64,000 nucleotides of DNA, from NCBI GenBank assembly GCA_033725935.1, contig MU867097.1:248001-312000 (forward strand), written 5' to 3'. How positions within the stretch are numbered: position 1 is the stretch's first letter; each line of letters starts with the position of its first letter. This DNA comes from Cladorrhinum sp. PSN259. Its lineage: Eukaryota; Ascomycota; Sordariomycetes; Sordariales; Podosporaceae. The notes beneath the pieces are model-generated. The model searched no databases and was not told the origin of the DNA. It saw only the letters and a list, made by a program, of their open reading frames with translations. Positions 22,153 to 32,798 of the stretch are shown here, one piece after another. Made by a program: the position numbers and the translations under genes.

Positions 22153-23281
22153 GGGGATGAGAAGGAGGTGTCGTTACTTGGAAGCGGGTTCAGAGATATT
22201 GAAGTTGGTGGTGTTGGTGGTGGTAGACACCGAGATTAGTATTATTCCGTAGTTGTGTACTGGAGATAGTATGGTAACTAATAATCATCCCAAATCATCT
22301 GAAAGTTGGGTTCCTTTTTGGGGTGTGTGTGTGTGTGTGTGGATGGGATCTATAATGACGATGGAAGCAGGATGAGTAATAAGAATAATAAGCTATGTGC
22401 ATGTTTGTAAGGGAAACAGTCAGACGGCCTGGAGCTTTTTTAGTTGTCCACATTACCGTGGCTTACTGTTTTATACATGTACATATGACGGGGACCATCC
22501 AATGAATCGAATTGAAGGCGGAATCATGCCGACGAAAAGGGATGTGTGTGGCTGGCTGATGATGTTTTTCGAAAGGGGGTTCGAAGCGTTTTCGTGACGA
22601 TTTACCAGAATGAAAGCAGGTTGAAGGACGGCTGAAAGCCTTCTTCTGATCAAGCATATATCACCATGAACTCACGGGTTTCTTTTCTTTGTAAGCTTCC
22701 GAGCCGTGATTTCATAATCAGATGTTGTGTACATACCACGGGAAATTATGCCCGCCTTTTTACGCCACTATATATATATACGTCACGGGGATTGGATAGC
22801 GTTTTTGTTTCCGGGTTATTTGGTAGATAAGGGCTTGTGTGTATAAGAGGATGTAGATGAGTGGGATTTGTATGTATGTATGTATGCATGCATGCATGCA
22901 TGAGTAAGCGCCAGACATCAGAAGGGAACGGAATCGGCGAGAGCCGGTGGACCTCGCTTCATTTTTGAGATGCGCGGGAAGAGCAACAAAAAAGATTCTA
23001 CGAAGAGAGTGTAAGACTTTTGATCTTTGTTTCCTGTTTGATATATATAATAATAAAAAAGATATAATTAAGGGAACCGGTTTTGAGAAAAGTGAAGGAA
23101 TGGGATTATATAAAGGATTTTGGGGGTGCCCCCTCCCCCCAAATGTTGAGAAAAAAAAGGGACTGAAAGTAATTGTCAATCACAGTGGTGTATTATTCCA
23201 GAAATTTGTTTTTCTGGATTTTGTTTTTGCTTCCTTTCCAAACACGTTTCGAGGCAGAAACCAAACGAAAATAAAAAAAAC
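22153..23281. other. Intergenic region with microsatellites
   Basis: Between TRS130 and the Zn2Cys6 gene, both on the plus strand. It holds a TG repeat (about 22323-22341), a TATA/ATA run near 22780, and a TATG/CATG repeat (about 22870-22902). No supported gene. Confidence 0.6.
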
Positions 23282-25498
23282 ATGGACCTCGATCCTTCAC
23301 CCACGCACTCGGGCCGTAAGCGGCGGGCACACAAGCGGAGCCGGAAGGGTTGTCTAACATGCAAGCAGCGGCATATACGATGCGATGAGCTTAAGCCGGT
23401 GTGGTGAGTTTGGTTTTCTTCTTGTTCGTGTCTGGTACAACTACATATGTAGATGCAGGTACCGGTTTACCGTATACGACAAAAATACCATATCGAGAAA
23501 GAAAAAAGCAAAAAGACTGACATCTACCGAAAACAAGCACAAACTGTCTGACCCGAGGAGGAGACTGCGGATACCCGGCCGAGCCAGCAGGCCCTCCAGG
23601 ACCAGGAATAGGGGTTGTCGAACAGCAACAACAACAACGGATGACACCATTCGTCCCTGTTCCCAGCTCCCCTGCTGATCCATTTGACTCTTTACCAATA
23701 AAGATGCCGCACAAGTCCCTTGAACTATTCCACCACTGTAAGTTATTACCTTGCCCCCTAAATAATTAGCCTCACGTTATTAATAAACTAAAGTCACACA
23801 TTTCCGCATCTTCACACGCACGGCAGTACCCAAAAACCCAGATTCGCAATGGTATTATTGTTACTACCAACCTGTCCTTTACGACAACTGAAAAGATTTA
23901 CTGACAGATTTGTATCAAGTGTAGGAATAGCATTCTCCAGCCCGGGCACCTTCCGCGCCTGCCTCATCATGTCCGCCCTTCATTACTCCTGGATATCAGG
24001 TCCGCAGGCCCTTCAGACGGGTGAGATGGAAGAGACGTACCTGCTGCACAAACTTGAGGCCATGAGGCTGGTGAACGAGCAGCTGGCGGATCCGGTGCTG
24101 TGTACGAGCGATGGGTGTTTGAGCTTGATTGCTGCGTTGGCTTTGGCCGAGGTGCGTAGCTTAATCTCCCTTCCTCCATCTTTACATCCAATCTCAACTT
24201 ACTGAACTTTTTGTTATGAAAAAAAGTCCGGAATGGGAAACCCCCACGCGGCCCAAGCCCACCTGAACGGCCTCTTCACGCTCCTGAACCTGCGTCGTCC
24301 CGAAGAATGGCAGCACCGTTTCTACGGGATGCTCCAGCGCGTAATCCTAATGGCTGGATCCTTCATCGCCTCTATTTCTTCTTCTTCTTCTTCTTCTTCC
24401 CCTTCCACTTCTTCCTCCCACACAACAAGAGTCAAGAATCGTCTGCTGTCCACCGCTGCGGCAGGTCTCGCAACCCGCCTCTCCCCCTTTTACCTGTCCA
24501 CCACACCGGGAATGGAAGCGTGCAAAGCAGACGCGGAAGGGGAAGTGCTGCTCAACGCTTTATCGCGTCTGACAGCGATCTGTTACCCCAATACGAGACG
24601 AAACAAGGAGGATATCCATGCGTACGATGCAAACGCGACGAGGACGTTACTCGGCGATACGGAAGCGTATATAGACAGCTTACTGTTTAAGCCTTTTGCC
24701 CCCTCGGAAAAAAGGCTGATTTCATCATCTCCCACAGTAGTGAAGGGAAGAAGGAAAAGAGACGCATATGACGATGATGCGACTTACCGGTCGAGTACCA
24801 GCAGGGCGTGGGCAACGGGTGCTTGGTTGTATTTGCATTTTGTGTTGCGTTCGTTGAGGGAACAATACCCTGAGCAGGTGGAGAAAAAAGTTGATGCTCA
24901 TTTACTGAGGTTGTTGTTGGACACACTAAAGGGTGATGTACAAGGCACCGAGGAGGAGGCGGTGCGTGCGGGAGGAACGTACAGTGTTGAGCTGTGGGGT
25001 TGGAAGGTTATTGTCGGTGCTTACGTGCTTCAAATGTTGAGTCAGCCGGACGAGGATGAGCGGAATATTGGCGTGTATGTCGAAGGAGAGTTGGAAGGCG
25101 GAGTTGACGAAAGAGATATAGAGATGGAAGGTATTGTACACGAATATCAAGAATCTCTGGAAGGGTCTGACAGCAGCTCAGACGAGGAGAATGAGCTGGC
25201 GTTTCCAGAAACGGAGGCCGAGTACATTGGCAACATGAAAGAATGGTTCAATGGCAAGATGTCGGTTTGGATTTACACGGCAAAACTGGAGGATTGGCAG
25301 GCTGCTCGACATATGCTGAGGAGGATCGTCTGGCCTAATGAGGATAGCAGTTTTGAGGGAGACGCGGTTCTGGAGCAGATGTGGTGGAATGCAAGAGCAG
25401 GAGCATACAATATGCCCGAATCGTCGGAAGAAGGTGGTTATGAGACCCAGGGAAGTTCTTCAGCACTGGTAGATCCGTTGCTTTGGGGACAGATTTAA
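23282..25498 (+). CDS. Zn2Cys6 fungal transcription factor (intron 3 tentative)
   Basis: DNA-binding regulator. Exons: 23282-23403, 23538-23737, 23794-23851, about 23920-24151, and 24227-25498; about 627 aa. The binuclear zinc cluster is split by intron 1: CLTCKQRHIRC in exon 1, then C-T-N-C-L-T-R-G-G-D-C after splicing, giving Cys spacing 2-6-6-2-6. A Lys/Arg-rich arm precedes it. The body includes GIAFSSPGTFRACLIMSALH, CTSDGCLSLIAALALAE and NPHAAQAHLNGLFTLLNLRR, typical of this class of fungal regulators. A TTC repeat (about 24376-24399) encodes a Ser run. Intron 3 is the weak point: the best-looking acceptor (GTGTAG at 23924) breaks frame, and only an AAG acceptor at 23919 keeps it open. 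Target genes unknown. Confidence 0.82.
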
Positions 25499-25616
25499 TC
25501 AAGGGGTGAGAAAGAGAGGGAGAGAGTGCGTAAATATAATACAGATATTATTAGGGGTCGGCGTCAGGATATAGCTGAGATCGTTGAATGAGTCTAATCA
25601 TCTCGAAGGACCTATA

Positions 25617-27091
25617 TTAATGACCGCCAATTGAGAGCCAAATTGGTCTCTTCCCATCATCCCCTCTCATTGTCAATCCCATCTCCACCAGACTTTTTGC
25701 CGTCGTTGACGTCCTCGCGGTCCTCAACAGCTTCCCCCTCGCTTTTTGAATAACCTTCACCGTATCAACCGGCACGGCCAACGCGCTATCCAGCGCCCTC
25801 AGCCCAGGCTCAGCCATAACGGCCATAGCAGTTAACCCAAAACACGAATGATAAACATCCGGCGGTCCGCCAGGGTACTTGGAAAATCCACCAATTCGAT
25901 GAGCCATTTTTTCCACCAAGAACCTCCTTGTCGCTTTCCAGTTGAACAACTCTGTCTTTGTAAGATTTGCGAGCGCTGCACCCACCCACCAGCTATAACA
26001 CGTGTCTGCTACCTTGTTTGTGCGTCCATTAGAGGCAACAAGGGGGCTTTCAGCTGATGGAGAGGGTTTCGAGGGCAGGAGGAAGTTGACTACGTCTTCT
26101 TCTTCTTCACTCTCAGAATCTTGGTCGTCACTGCTCGGCGCTGTTGGCTCGATGTAAACAAACTGCCGAGATGCAAGCCAATGCACCAAACCTGGCATAT
26201 CCCTTAAACCAGAGTTTAGAATCTCGCTTTCATGAGGTTTCTCTCCAGTTTCCAACGGCCGATCAAGTAACGAAAGAGCAGAAATGGCGCAGTATGCATA
26301 ACCAGCTATAACTCAGTCAGCAAAAATACTCCTCACATATAACAGAACTCAGTCTTACCATGCGGCTCCTCCTCCGAACTAGCAGCAAACCCCCCATCAT
26401 AAGTCTGACTTCTGAGTATATACCTCTTCAACCCATCCACATCAAAATCCTCCACCCACCCTTTATCATCTTGACTCGCAACATCCCCCCTCAACATCCA
26501 CCGTATAGAAGCAGCGATGTAACAATACCGCATATCGTACCCTCCCAAGATCTCCCAACCTTTGCCTGGAATCTGCTTCAGGACCTCGCCAAAGCTGCCA
26601 TCCGGCCTCTGCAACCTCCTCAGCCATCTGAGTGTTTGAACTCTATCAACGCCATTAAAGGCTCCCTCCGGGTCGTTCTCATCTGCCATGAGAGCTAATA
26701 GCTGCAAAGCAAAGATTGTCCCGGGGATATTAGCCATGCCAGATGAGCTTTCCTGCTGTTGTTCTTTTCCAGTCTCCCGTTCCCATTGCTCGTACCCGTG
26801 TAATGGGAAGACTAAAGAGGAAGAAGGACAGAACCCGCCTCCGGGATGTTGATGTGATAGGACCCATTGTCTTATTTTGTGACGATCTCGTGGTGGGATT
26901 AGTTGCTGGGAGGCGGGTGTTTCGGGGGGTGTGAGGATGACTATTGAGTTGACGATAAAGTATGCCAGGGCCAGACGGTTGCCTTCGTTGGGGAGGTAGT
27001 GGTGGGGTAAAGGGGCGAGACACATCTTCCAGTATTTTAGGTGACGGGGAATATCGAGGGGCGGTTCTGCTGGTTCCGCTGGTTCCGCCAT
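25617..27091 (-). CDS. CDC43: Geranylgeranyltransferase type I beta subunit
   Basis: Beta subunit of GGTase-I, which adds geranylgeranyl to CaaL-type C termini of Rho GTPases such as Rho1 and Cdc42. Two exons (minus): 27091-26359 and 26305-25617, 473 aa. The 53-nt intron (GTAAGA..TATAG) joins EEEPHG to AGYAYCAISALSLLD. Prenyltransferase repeats are visible: GGGFCPSSS, RPDGSFGE, YDMRYCYIAASIRW, QTYDGGFAASS and GGFSKYPGG. The Zn ligands fit Asp345 and Cys347 in ADTCYSWWVGA and His397 in DVYHSCFGL. An acidic insert with serines (about 300-315) lengthens it relative to yeast Cdc43. It faces away from ILM1. Confidence 0.95.
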
Positions 27092-27810
27092 TTTTTTCCT
27101 GTGGTAATATTATTATTTTCGACTAATAGAAAGTTATTTTCGAAAATATATGTTTTGCAGTGAAAAAGTGAATTGACTTTCACAAGTAAGTTCAAGGAAG
27201 GTGCTGACAGTAAGAAGCACCCCGCCATACCTTCAGCTCCTGCCGGGAGCTTTCCCCCCTGTCGTGTAACACTCAAGCCACATCGCAGTTCCCCCAGGCC
27301 CCAGCAAGCTCTCCAAGTGACAAGGGACCGGCCCGCATGAAACGTGGCTGGTGGATACCGTCTGAAGGAGGAGAGCAAACAACCACCTGAACCAATCAAT
27401 CACCCCCGCTTATCGAAGGAGTAGCAAGTCATCTGATAAGACATGAGTGCCGAATGCCCCTGGGCACGAGCGCAGTTGAATGTTGCGACAACTTTCCTCT
27501 AGCCTTCCTTTTCAGCTTTTGAAACAGTAAAGCAGCAACTTTTCAGGACTGCGCAATTCTTGCGCAACAAAGAATCACGGTGCGCCATACGAACTCCCCG
27601 TCACGAGGCGATCCTAAGTCTCGTCATATATACACATCCCCAGCTGCGACAACCTGCCCCTCCTCCTCCATCGCGGAACCGAGTCACTCCGACATTACAC
27701 GACCTCAACCTCCCTCCCTCCCCCACGAACCGATGACCCTCTCTCCATAAAACCACTCTGAACAATACCTCCCCACGATACATTCTCCCGCCAGAGGAGA
27801 AGACCAAAAA
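27092..27810. promoter_or_regulatory. Divergent promoter region CDC43 / ILM1
   Basis: 719 bp between divergent start codons. The ILM1-proximal 150 bases are strongly pyrimidine-rich (CCTCCCTCCCTCC-like), a common fungal leader feature. No ORF supported. Confidence 0.5.
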
Positions 27811-28520
27811 ATGGCTCTAATCTCCGCAAAAACAATCCTAACCTCCCTCTCCCTCTTCCACCTCACCCTCGCCTTCTTCCTCCTCACCTCTCCGGCAACG
27901 ATAGCAGACCAAGCAGTCGTCTTCCTCCTCGGCGAATCTCTGGGCCTGCCGCACTCACGCTCCTTCGAGACGCAGTCCCCCGCGCTCGGGTTTCTTGCTG
28001 TCGTTTTGGCCTTTTTGGGAATAACCGACCTGGTTACCCTCAGCCTACCCGATGAGGTGTCGCTGTTGCATCACTGGACTATGCAGGGTACTTTACCACC
28101 ATCCCCCCTTTCCCCCTCCCCCCCTTTGTTTTTCCCTTGAAAAATAACTAACTTTTTTAATTTTTTTAATTTCAAGCACCCATCCGCACTTTGATCTCGC
28201 TCCTGCTGTCGTCCTACTCGTTCCTCTTCAGCCCTTCGTCCCCGCTGTTTTCTTCACCCACTGGTAACTCGAAATCATCATCGTCGTCGTCATACCTCTC
28301 CCACCCCTCCCAGCCGCCACCATCATCCTACATGCCCGCGAACTGGTCCGGACCGGGCGACGCTCTCAAGAACCGAGTCTTTTTCACTTTTGCCTTCGTC
28401 GAGACGGTCTCTTGGTTCTGGATCTGGGTGACGCTGGGCGAGGAGAGGCGCGATCTCATCATCAAGAAGGAGAGAAAAGAAAGGAGAGAAAGGGAGAGGA
28501 GGGGAAGTAATGGGTGGTGA
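27811..28520 (+). CDS. ILM1: ILM1-family membrane protein
   Basis: Homologue of yeast Ilm1 (increased loss of mitochondrial DNA), a small membrane protein linked to the ER. Two exons: 27811-28087 and 28177-28520, 206 aa; the 89-nt intron ends in TTTCAAG and joins HHWTMQ to APIRTL. It begins MALISAKTILTSLSLFHLTL and has about four hydrophobic segments (near 10-28, 60-77, 95-110 and 165-180). Conserved-looking stretches are TIADQAVVFLLGE, LGITDLVTLSLPDE and FVETVSWFWIWVTLGEERR. A Ser-rich loop interrupts the middle, and the C-terminal tail is very basic and charged (KKERKERRERERR), likely cytosolic. The molecular function of the family is not established. Confidence 0.85.
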
Positions 28521-29163
28521 TTAAACAGAATTTTATTACATTTCCGAAGGGGCGGGGGGGGAGGAGAGTAAAAATGTTATAGTGAGCGAAAGGATTATTG
28601 TAGGTGCGTGGGAATGTTTTCATTTCGTTCGTTCGGTTTCTTGGGTTTTCATTTTGGGAGGGAGGCAAATTATTGCATATTTTGATTTGTAATTTGTTTC
28701 TTTTTTTTCCCTTTTTTTCTTTATCTTTTCTTAAAGTGTGAGAGAAAGCATAGCGGTTGTTCTTTCTTGGGTATAGCATTTTTATTTGCATAGCTGGGAG
28801 GTGTTCAACAACACGTATCAAGTGGTAGGGTACATTGGGAGAATATTTGCAGAAAGTTGGAGATTCAGATACCCTCTATTTCTATTGACTTGACGTTTAT
28901 CATTTCCATTTTCCAGATCTCCTGTGTCTAATTTGACAGACACAAATCATATTCGTGTCATCATTATCCATCCAGCTCAATATCAGTACATTATACAACA
29001 ATCTTCCAGCGAATTCCCCTTTCGCATATGTAGTTCCAAGCCCTTTGATATCCACACCGAACGTGCTTGTTCATTATCCCTCGAATATCTTTTCCCATCC
29101 AATAAACAGTTGAAAACATGAACCCAAACATCCTCCAACATCAAACCAAACACAAAAACGTTA
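28521..29163. other. Convergent intergenic region
   Basis: 3' UTRs of ILM1 and of the coiled-coil gene on the other strand. AT-rich with short T runs near 28690-28720. No gene seen. Confidence 0.55.
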
Positions 29164-30942
29164 TCACTTATTGTAATAACCGTTCACATTCCCACGCCCA
29201 TTCCTGTTTCTACCACCCGACCAATTGTTGTTTTTCCCCATACCAGGAGGCGGAGCAGGTCTAACAGGCAACCTCGTGACATCACCATGTCCCATCCCCA
29301 TGCCTCTACTTCTCATCTCCTCCAAATCCCTCCTCAGCTTGCTCATCTCCTCCTCCCTCTGTTCGTCTCTCTCCTTGAGGATCTGAATCTCACTCTCGAC
29401 TGCACTCAACCTGTTTCCCAGCTCCTTGGTGGAAGGTTGCTTTTCAAGGTACTTGGCCCTTTTGTCAAGATCTTTCAGTTGCGAGATTACGCTTGGATCA
29501 TTGTCAGATTCTCGAGTCTCACTGGCGTCGTCTGCATAACTTTGTACTCCGTTGCCTCGAGCACGAGAAACAGACCTCGAACCGGAAACAGCACCAAGGC
29601 TGGGAATCGCAGCCTCCAATTTCCCAACTCTGGAAGTAAGCGCATTCATATCCGAGGCGAATGAAGATTTATGTATTGCTAAATCTTCTCCCAGAGTGTT
29701 GACCCTGTCATTGGCCGTCTTAAGAAGGGGATCAAAGCCGGCTTTGCAAAGAGTAAACTGCTCTGTTGCTACCCTTTTTACGTAGAGCTCTTTTGAGTAG
29801 ATTTTCTCCTCGAGTGCGGTGACTTGAGCTGAAAGTTTTATAGTTATATCTGTAGCGGCAGCTATTTTCTTGCGGGTGGGCGTCTCAAGCTTTTTGAGAC
29901 GCTTTTCATGATCTTCTAGTGTAGTCTGATGCGAGTAAACTGTTTCCTCGAGTGATTCCAGCTGGTTCGAGACGCCGTCAACCTGAGATGATGGAGTGAA
30001 CGGAGGAGGTGATAAAGTCCTTCCCCTAAGGCGCCTGAAAATAGGTGGGCTCGACGGTAGAATTCCAATACCTGAGTCTGTAGAAGTTGGGGCCCAGGAT
30101 GAAGAAGTGGCCGGGGTCTCTGGTGAATCGTCGGTCTCATCCGCGGAAGGCTGCCGACGGCGCTTTGGCGGAGGTGCGGCCATTGTAGACGTTCTTTTCC
30201 GCTTGGTTGGAAGCGATGGCTCTTTTTCCATGTCCGAGTCATCATTGATGACAACAGGAATTGTTGGCGCTGTGCCCTCCCGGCGGGGTCGTTGGGCTAA
30301 ATTCATCATAGCCCCTCGGTCCACCATATCCTTCCAAGTATGACAAGCGTTTTTGGTTAGAGTACAATAGTGCTTGGGTACTGACAAAGAGGAGAATCCT
30401 TCGGTAAATCGAACCCATTGATCCACCATATCTGTGAGGGTAGAAAACAGGGGTGCGAAGCTGAGCATCTGTCGATGCTCGATGTGGGCTATTCTAGCCG
30501 CCGTAAAGACCGATGTTATGAGCTGAATGATCTGCTGGTCTACTTTCAAGGCGGCTGCTTTCGAAACTTCCACAATGAAGCTCGGAGTACCGTAAATCTT
30601 TCGAAAATGAAGTCGTGCCTGGATCACAACCGCGAGATTATTCGATACCCTTAGCCTTATCTGCTCTTTGCTCTCTTTGTAGTTGTTGGAATCCTCGGAC
30701 GGGATAGTCGTGTATTGTGCTCTTGAAAGAGCACTCCAAACCTCCGTGAGCTTGGTTTTTAGTTTTTTTATCTCTGAGTAACGGAATTTGAAACCTTGAA
30801 TTTCCCAAAACTCCCAATTTGGTGGTGGACTCAAGTCAGTTGTTTCGATGGTCGGCAGTAACACCTCTGAATCAGCTCCAACTTGGCGATCCTTTGGTCT
30901 CGAGGATTTCGATGACTCGCCCTTCTTTTTTGGAATCGCCAT
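29164..30942 (-). CDS. Orphan coiled-coil protein with basic centre and RG/N-rich tail
   Basis: Single-ORF protein of 592 aa; no family recognised. Residues 1-20 are Lys/Ser-rich. About 40-225 form a helical region (FWEIQGFKFRYSEIKKLKTK, IQLITSVFTAARIAHIEHRQ). About 235-275 hold two basic clusters, PTKRKR and PPPKRRR, likely nuclear signals, next to acidic DDSDMEKE. About 330-530 show repeated heptad-like helices (LEETVYSHQTTLEDHEKRLK, KLRRDLEEMRSR), so a long coiled coil is likely. The last 40 residues are Pro/Gly/Asn/Arg-rich (PPPGMGKNNNWSGGRNRNG), as in RNA-binding tails. A nuclear or RNP scaffold is one guess; a gag/ORF1-like relic is another, but I see no reverse transcriptase nearby. 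The 5' leader may contain introns (see 30979-31351). Confidence 0.7.
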   Translation of the reverse strand: MAIPKKKGESSKSSRPKDRQVGADSEVLLPTIETTDLSPPPNWEFWEIQGFKFRYSEIKKLKTKLTEVWSALSRAQYTTIPSEDSNNYKESKEQIRLRVSNNLAVVIQARLHFRKIYGTPSFIVEVSKAAALKVDQQIIQLITSVFTAARIAHIEHRQMLSFAPLFSTLTDMVDQWVRFTEGFSSLSVPKHYCTLTKNACHTWKDMVDRGAMMNLAQRPRREGTAPTIPVVINDDSDMEKEPSLPTKRKRTSTMAAPPPKRRRQPSADETDDSPETPATSSSWAPTSTDSGIGILPSSPPIFRRLRGRTLSPPPFTPSSQVDGVSNQLESLEETVYSHQTTLEDHEKRLKKLETPTRKKIAAATDITIKLSAQVTALEEKIYSKELYVKRVATEQFTLCKAGFDPLLKTANDRVNTLGEDLAIHKSSFASDMNALTSRVGKLEAAIPSLGAVSGSRSVSRARGNGVQSYADDASETRESDNDPSVISQLKDLDKRAKYLEKQPSTKELGNRLSAVESEIQILKERDEQREEEMSKLRRDLEEMRSRGMGMGHGDVTRLPVRPAPPPGMGKNNNWSGGRNRNGRGNVNGYYNK

Positions 30943-30978
30943 GATAGCAGTTTCAGAGATGCCAATGGTGGATGCTGA

Positions 30979-31351
30979 TTAAGCAGACTCTCCCTGTGTT
31001 TGATATTAGAGAAAATTTCTTGTGGCCAGAGGTCCATGGGAGGCAAACATACAAGTTTAGGAAGCCTGCTTTGGGGAAACCCTAGGAAGACACTAATGCC
31101 GAAAGCAGATCTGAATCGTGATAAAGCAAACGAATGCACAGCCTAACAGGATGTTAGCAATTTGAATAATTCAATTTAGAATCAGAGAACAGGCGGCGAT
31201 GACTTGCGCGCTACCATTGGGGTACTTACTTTATACATCGAAAAGCCACCCGGAAAATTGGAAAGGGCCAACCAGTCTTTGAACGAGAAGTCTTGTGCCA
31301 AGGGTGGTCCAGTCTTTGATCGAGGTACTGCGTGCTGAACGATGTAATTCG
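30979..31351 (-). CDS. Spliced ORF immediately upstream of the orphan gene (5' end unresolved)
   Basis: Two strong introns define it: 31229-31143 (GTAAGT, TTGCTAAC branch site, TTAG) and 31052-30994 (GTATGT, CTCTAAT, CACAG). With both removed, the reading frame is open from just after a TAA at about 31352 to a TAA at 30981-30979. It reads PRSKTGPPLAQDFSFKDWLA, then NFPGGFSMYK, AVHSFALSRFRSAFGISVFL and finally LPKLGESA. That is at least 69 residues with balanced composition. No ATG is in frame in this stretch; an upstream exon would be needed, and an acceptor TTCAG at 31335 would suit one. The stop lies 36 nt before the 592-aa ORF's ATG. It may be a separate small gene or a spliced leader with a long upstream ORF. 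Confidence 0.4.
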
Positions 31352-31524
31352 TCGGGTGTTACGTCTTGGATCCAAAAAAGGCAAGATTGATTGAAAAAAG
31401 ATGGAAGGAGGAGATTGGTAGAGCGACTCAAAAGGCCAAACAGCCGCATGAGGAAAAAGTTAAAGGGAAACTTCCCAAAGTTGAGTTTGAAAATCGGAGG
31501 AGGGAGTTGCCGCGATTTCTCAGT

Positions 31525-31791
31525 TCAAAGAGCAATGGACTCGAGATGATCGGCCACAAGAAGAATTGTGGAGTTATCAAGTTCCCATGACCACGACAAA
31601 AGATGGGCAAGAATATCCGCGACCTTTGAAGACACTGTGGGTCTTGTCAGGTTGGTGAGGAGAAATTGATCACTGGGTTCAGGTTGTGGAAGGGAAAGGG
31701 CTGAGAAAACGTGCGATCGGAGCTCGAAAAATGTTGTGGGGCCACAGGCCATCTGGAAGAACCTATCTAAGATACCTGTAGGGAGAACCAT
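31525..31791 (-). CDS. Possible 88-aa ORF or exon, unrecognised
   Basis: An ATG-started frame gives MVLPTGILDRFFQMACGPTT, continues through KVADILAHLLSWSWELDNST and stops at TGA. Composition is protein-like and amphipathic, but no family is recognised. It could be the first exon of the spliced ORF downstream on the same strand, although I could not find a convincing donor that joins them. A Lys/Glu-rich frame on the opposite strand (about 31345-31590) overlaps its 3' part and competes with it. Confidence 0.22.
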   Translation of the reverse strand: MVLPTGILDRFFQMACGPTTFFELRSHVFSALSLPQPEPSDQFLLTNLTRPTVSSKVADILAHLLSWSWELDNSTILLVADHLESIAL

Positions 31792-32433
31792 ACGGCCCGG
31801 TCTCTAGGTATTATCAGTTGCGCCTTCCTTCCTGTCCGGGAGGAAAGAGCAAACGATAAGCCAAGTGGGCGGGTTTCAATATTGACCCGGAACTTGCACC
31901 TGCAGAAGCAAAACATCATTGATTGGTGTGTTCCCTCCAAAAGATGGACCTGCTCAAATACTTTTGTTATAAGGTACTAGTAATGATCAGTTTTGGGTTC
32001 GAGGCTTCAGCAAAGAACATATACACGAACCTCCCCAGTTCATAGAGGGCTTGGTCGCTTATTCGCTGCCCTGGAACATCTGCATTTTCTTTTCTATTTC
32101 TTTCCATTCTATCTCATAGTACTTATCTTTATTCTATCAAGTCAATTTTTCTAGCTTGAAACTGATTGTCAGTTATAATATGATATCCACGAGTTCTTTG
32201 TTTTCATCCTCAGGGGTTCAGGAGTCGTTGATCCTCCACAGCAACACGGTGGATCCTGCTTGCCTTGGCAGATTTGGAGGTCCGTGCATTAAAGCTTAGC
32301 TTCGGCATCCATTCTCCCAGGAACAGCCGGTTCGCGGGATCCACTGACGTCGCAAAACACGACCGACGCCGACAAAGGACTACAATGCGACGAGACTTCC
32401 TCGACACTATATGATATCAAATCATAGGTAGAG
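31792..32433. other. Intergenic region upstream of COX23
   Basis: No supported coding sequence. T-rich stretch at about 32085-32150. Probably the COX23 promoter. Confidence 0.45.
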
Positions 32434-32798
32434 ATGGCGACCACAGGAGATAACAGCACTGAGCCGTGGAACAACGAGGTCAAGACCAAATTTGAGGGGT
32501 ATGTTTCCATCAACACCTGGAGAATGCGCCTGCTAACATTGCTCCTCCTTTCCAGCAAAGACAGAAGCGCATTCCTTGACCCTTGCCAGGAAGTTGCTGC
32601 GAAAAGTATTCGATGCCTTCATCGTAACGCCGGCGACCGAACCATGTGCTCCGATTACTTCCAGTTAGTTACTACCACGGTTATCCCAGCCGAGGAAAGG
32701 AAAGGTCGGCTGACAACATTGACAGGGCTTATAGGGATTGCAAGAAACTATGGATTGAGAAGCGGAGAGTAGAAAAGAAAGGGGCAACTCTTTGGTGA
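32434..32798 (+). CDS. COX23: Cox23-like twin CX9C protein of the mitochondrial intermembrane space
   Basis: Small CHCH protein needed for cytochrome c oxidase assembly, imported through the Mia40 disulfide relay. Three exons: 32434-32498, 32556-32663 and 32726-32798, 81 aa. Introns are 57 and 62 nt with TGCTAAC and CTGAC branch sites. The spliced protein has two perfect CX9C motifs, CQEVAAKSIRC and CSDYFQAYRDC, separated by LHRNAGDRTM. The second motif exists only after intron 2 is removed. KFEGKDRSAFLDPC before the first motif and AYRDCKKLWIEKRR after it match Cox23/CHCHD7. It is divergent from the upstream orphan region and tandem to NAA25. Confidence 0.92.
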
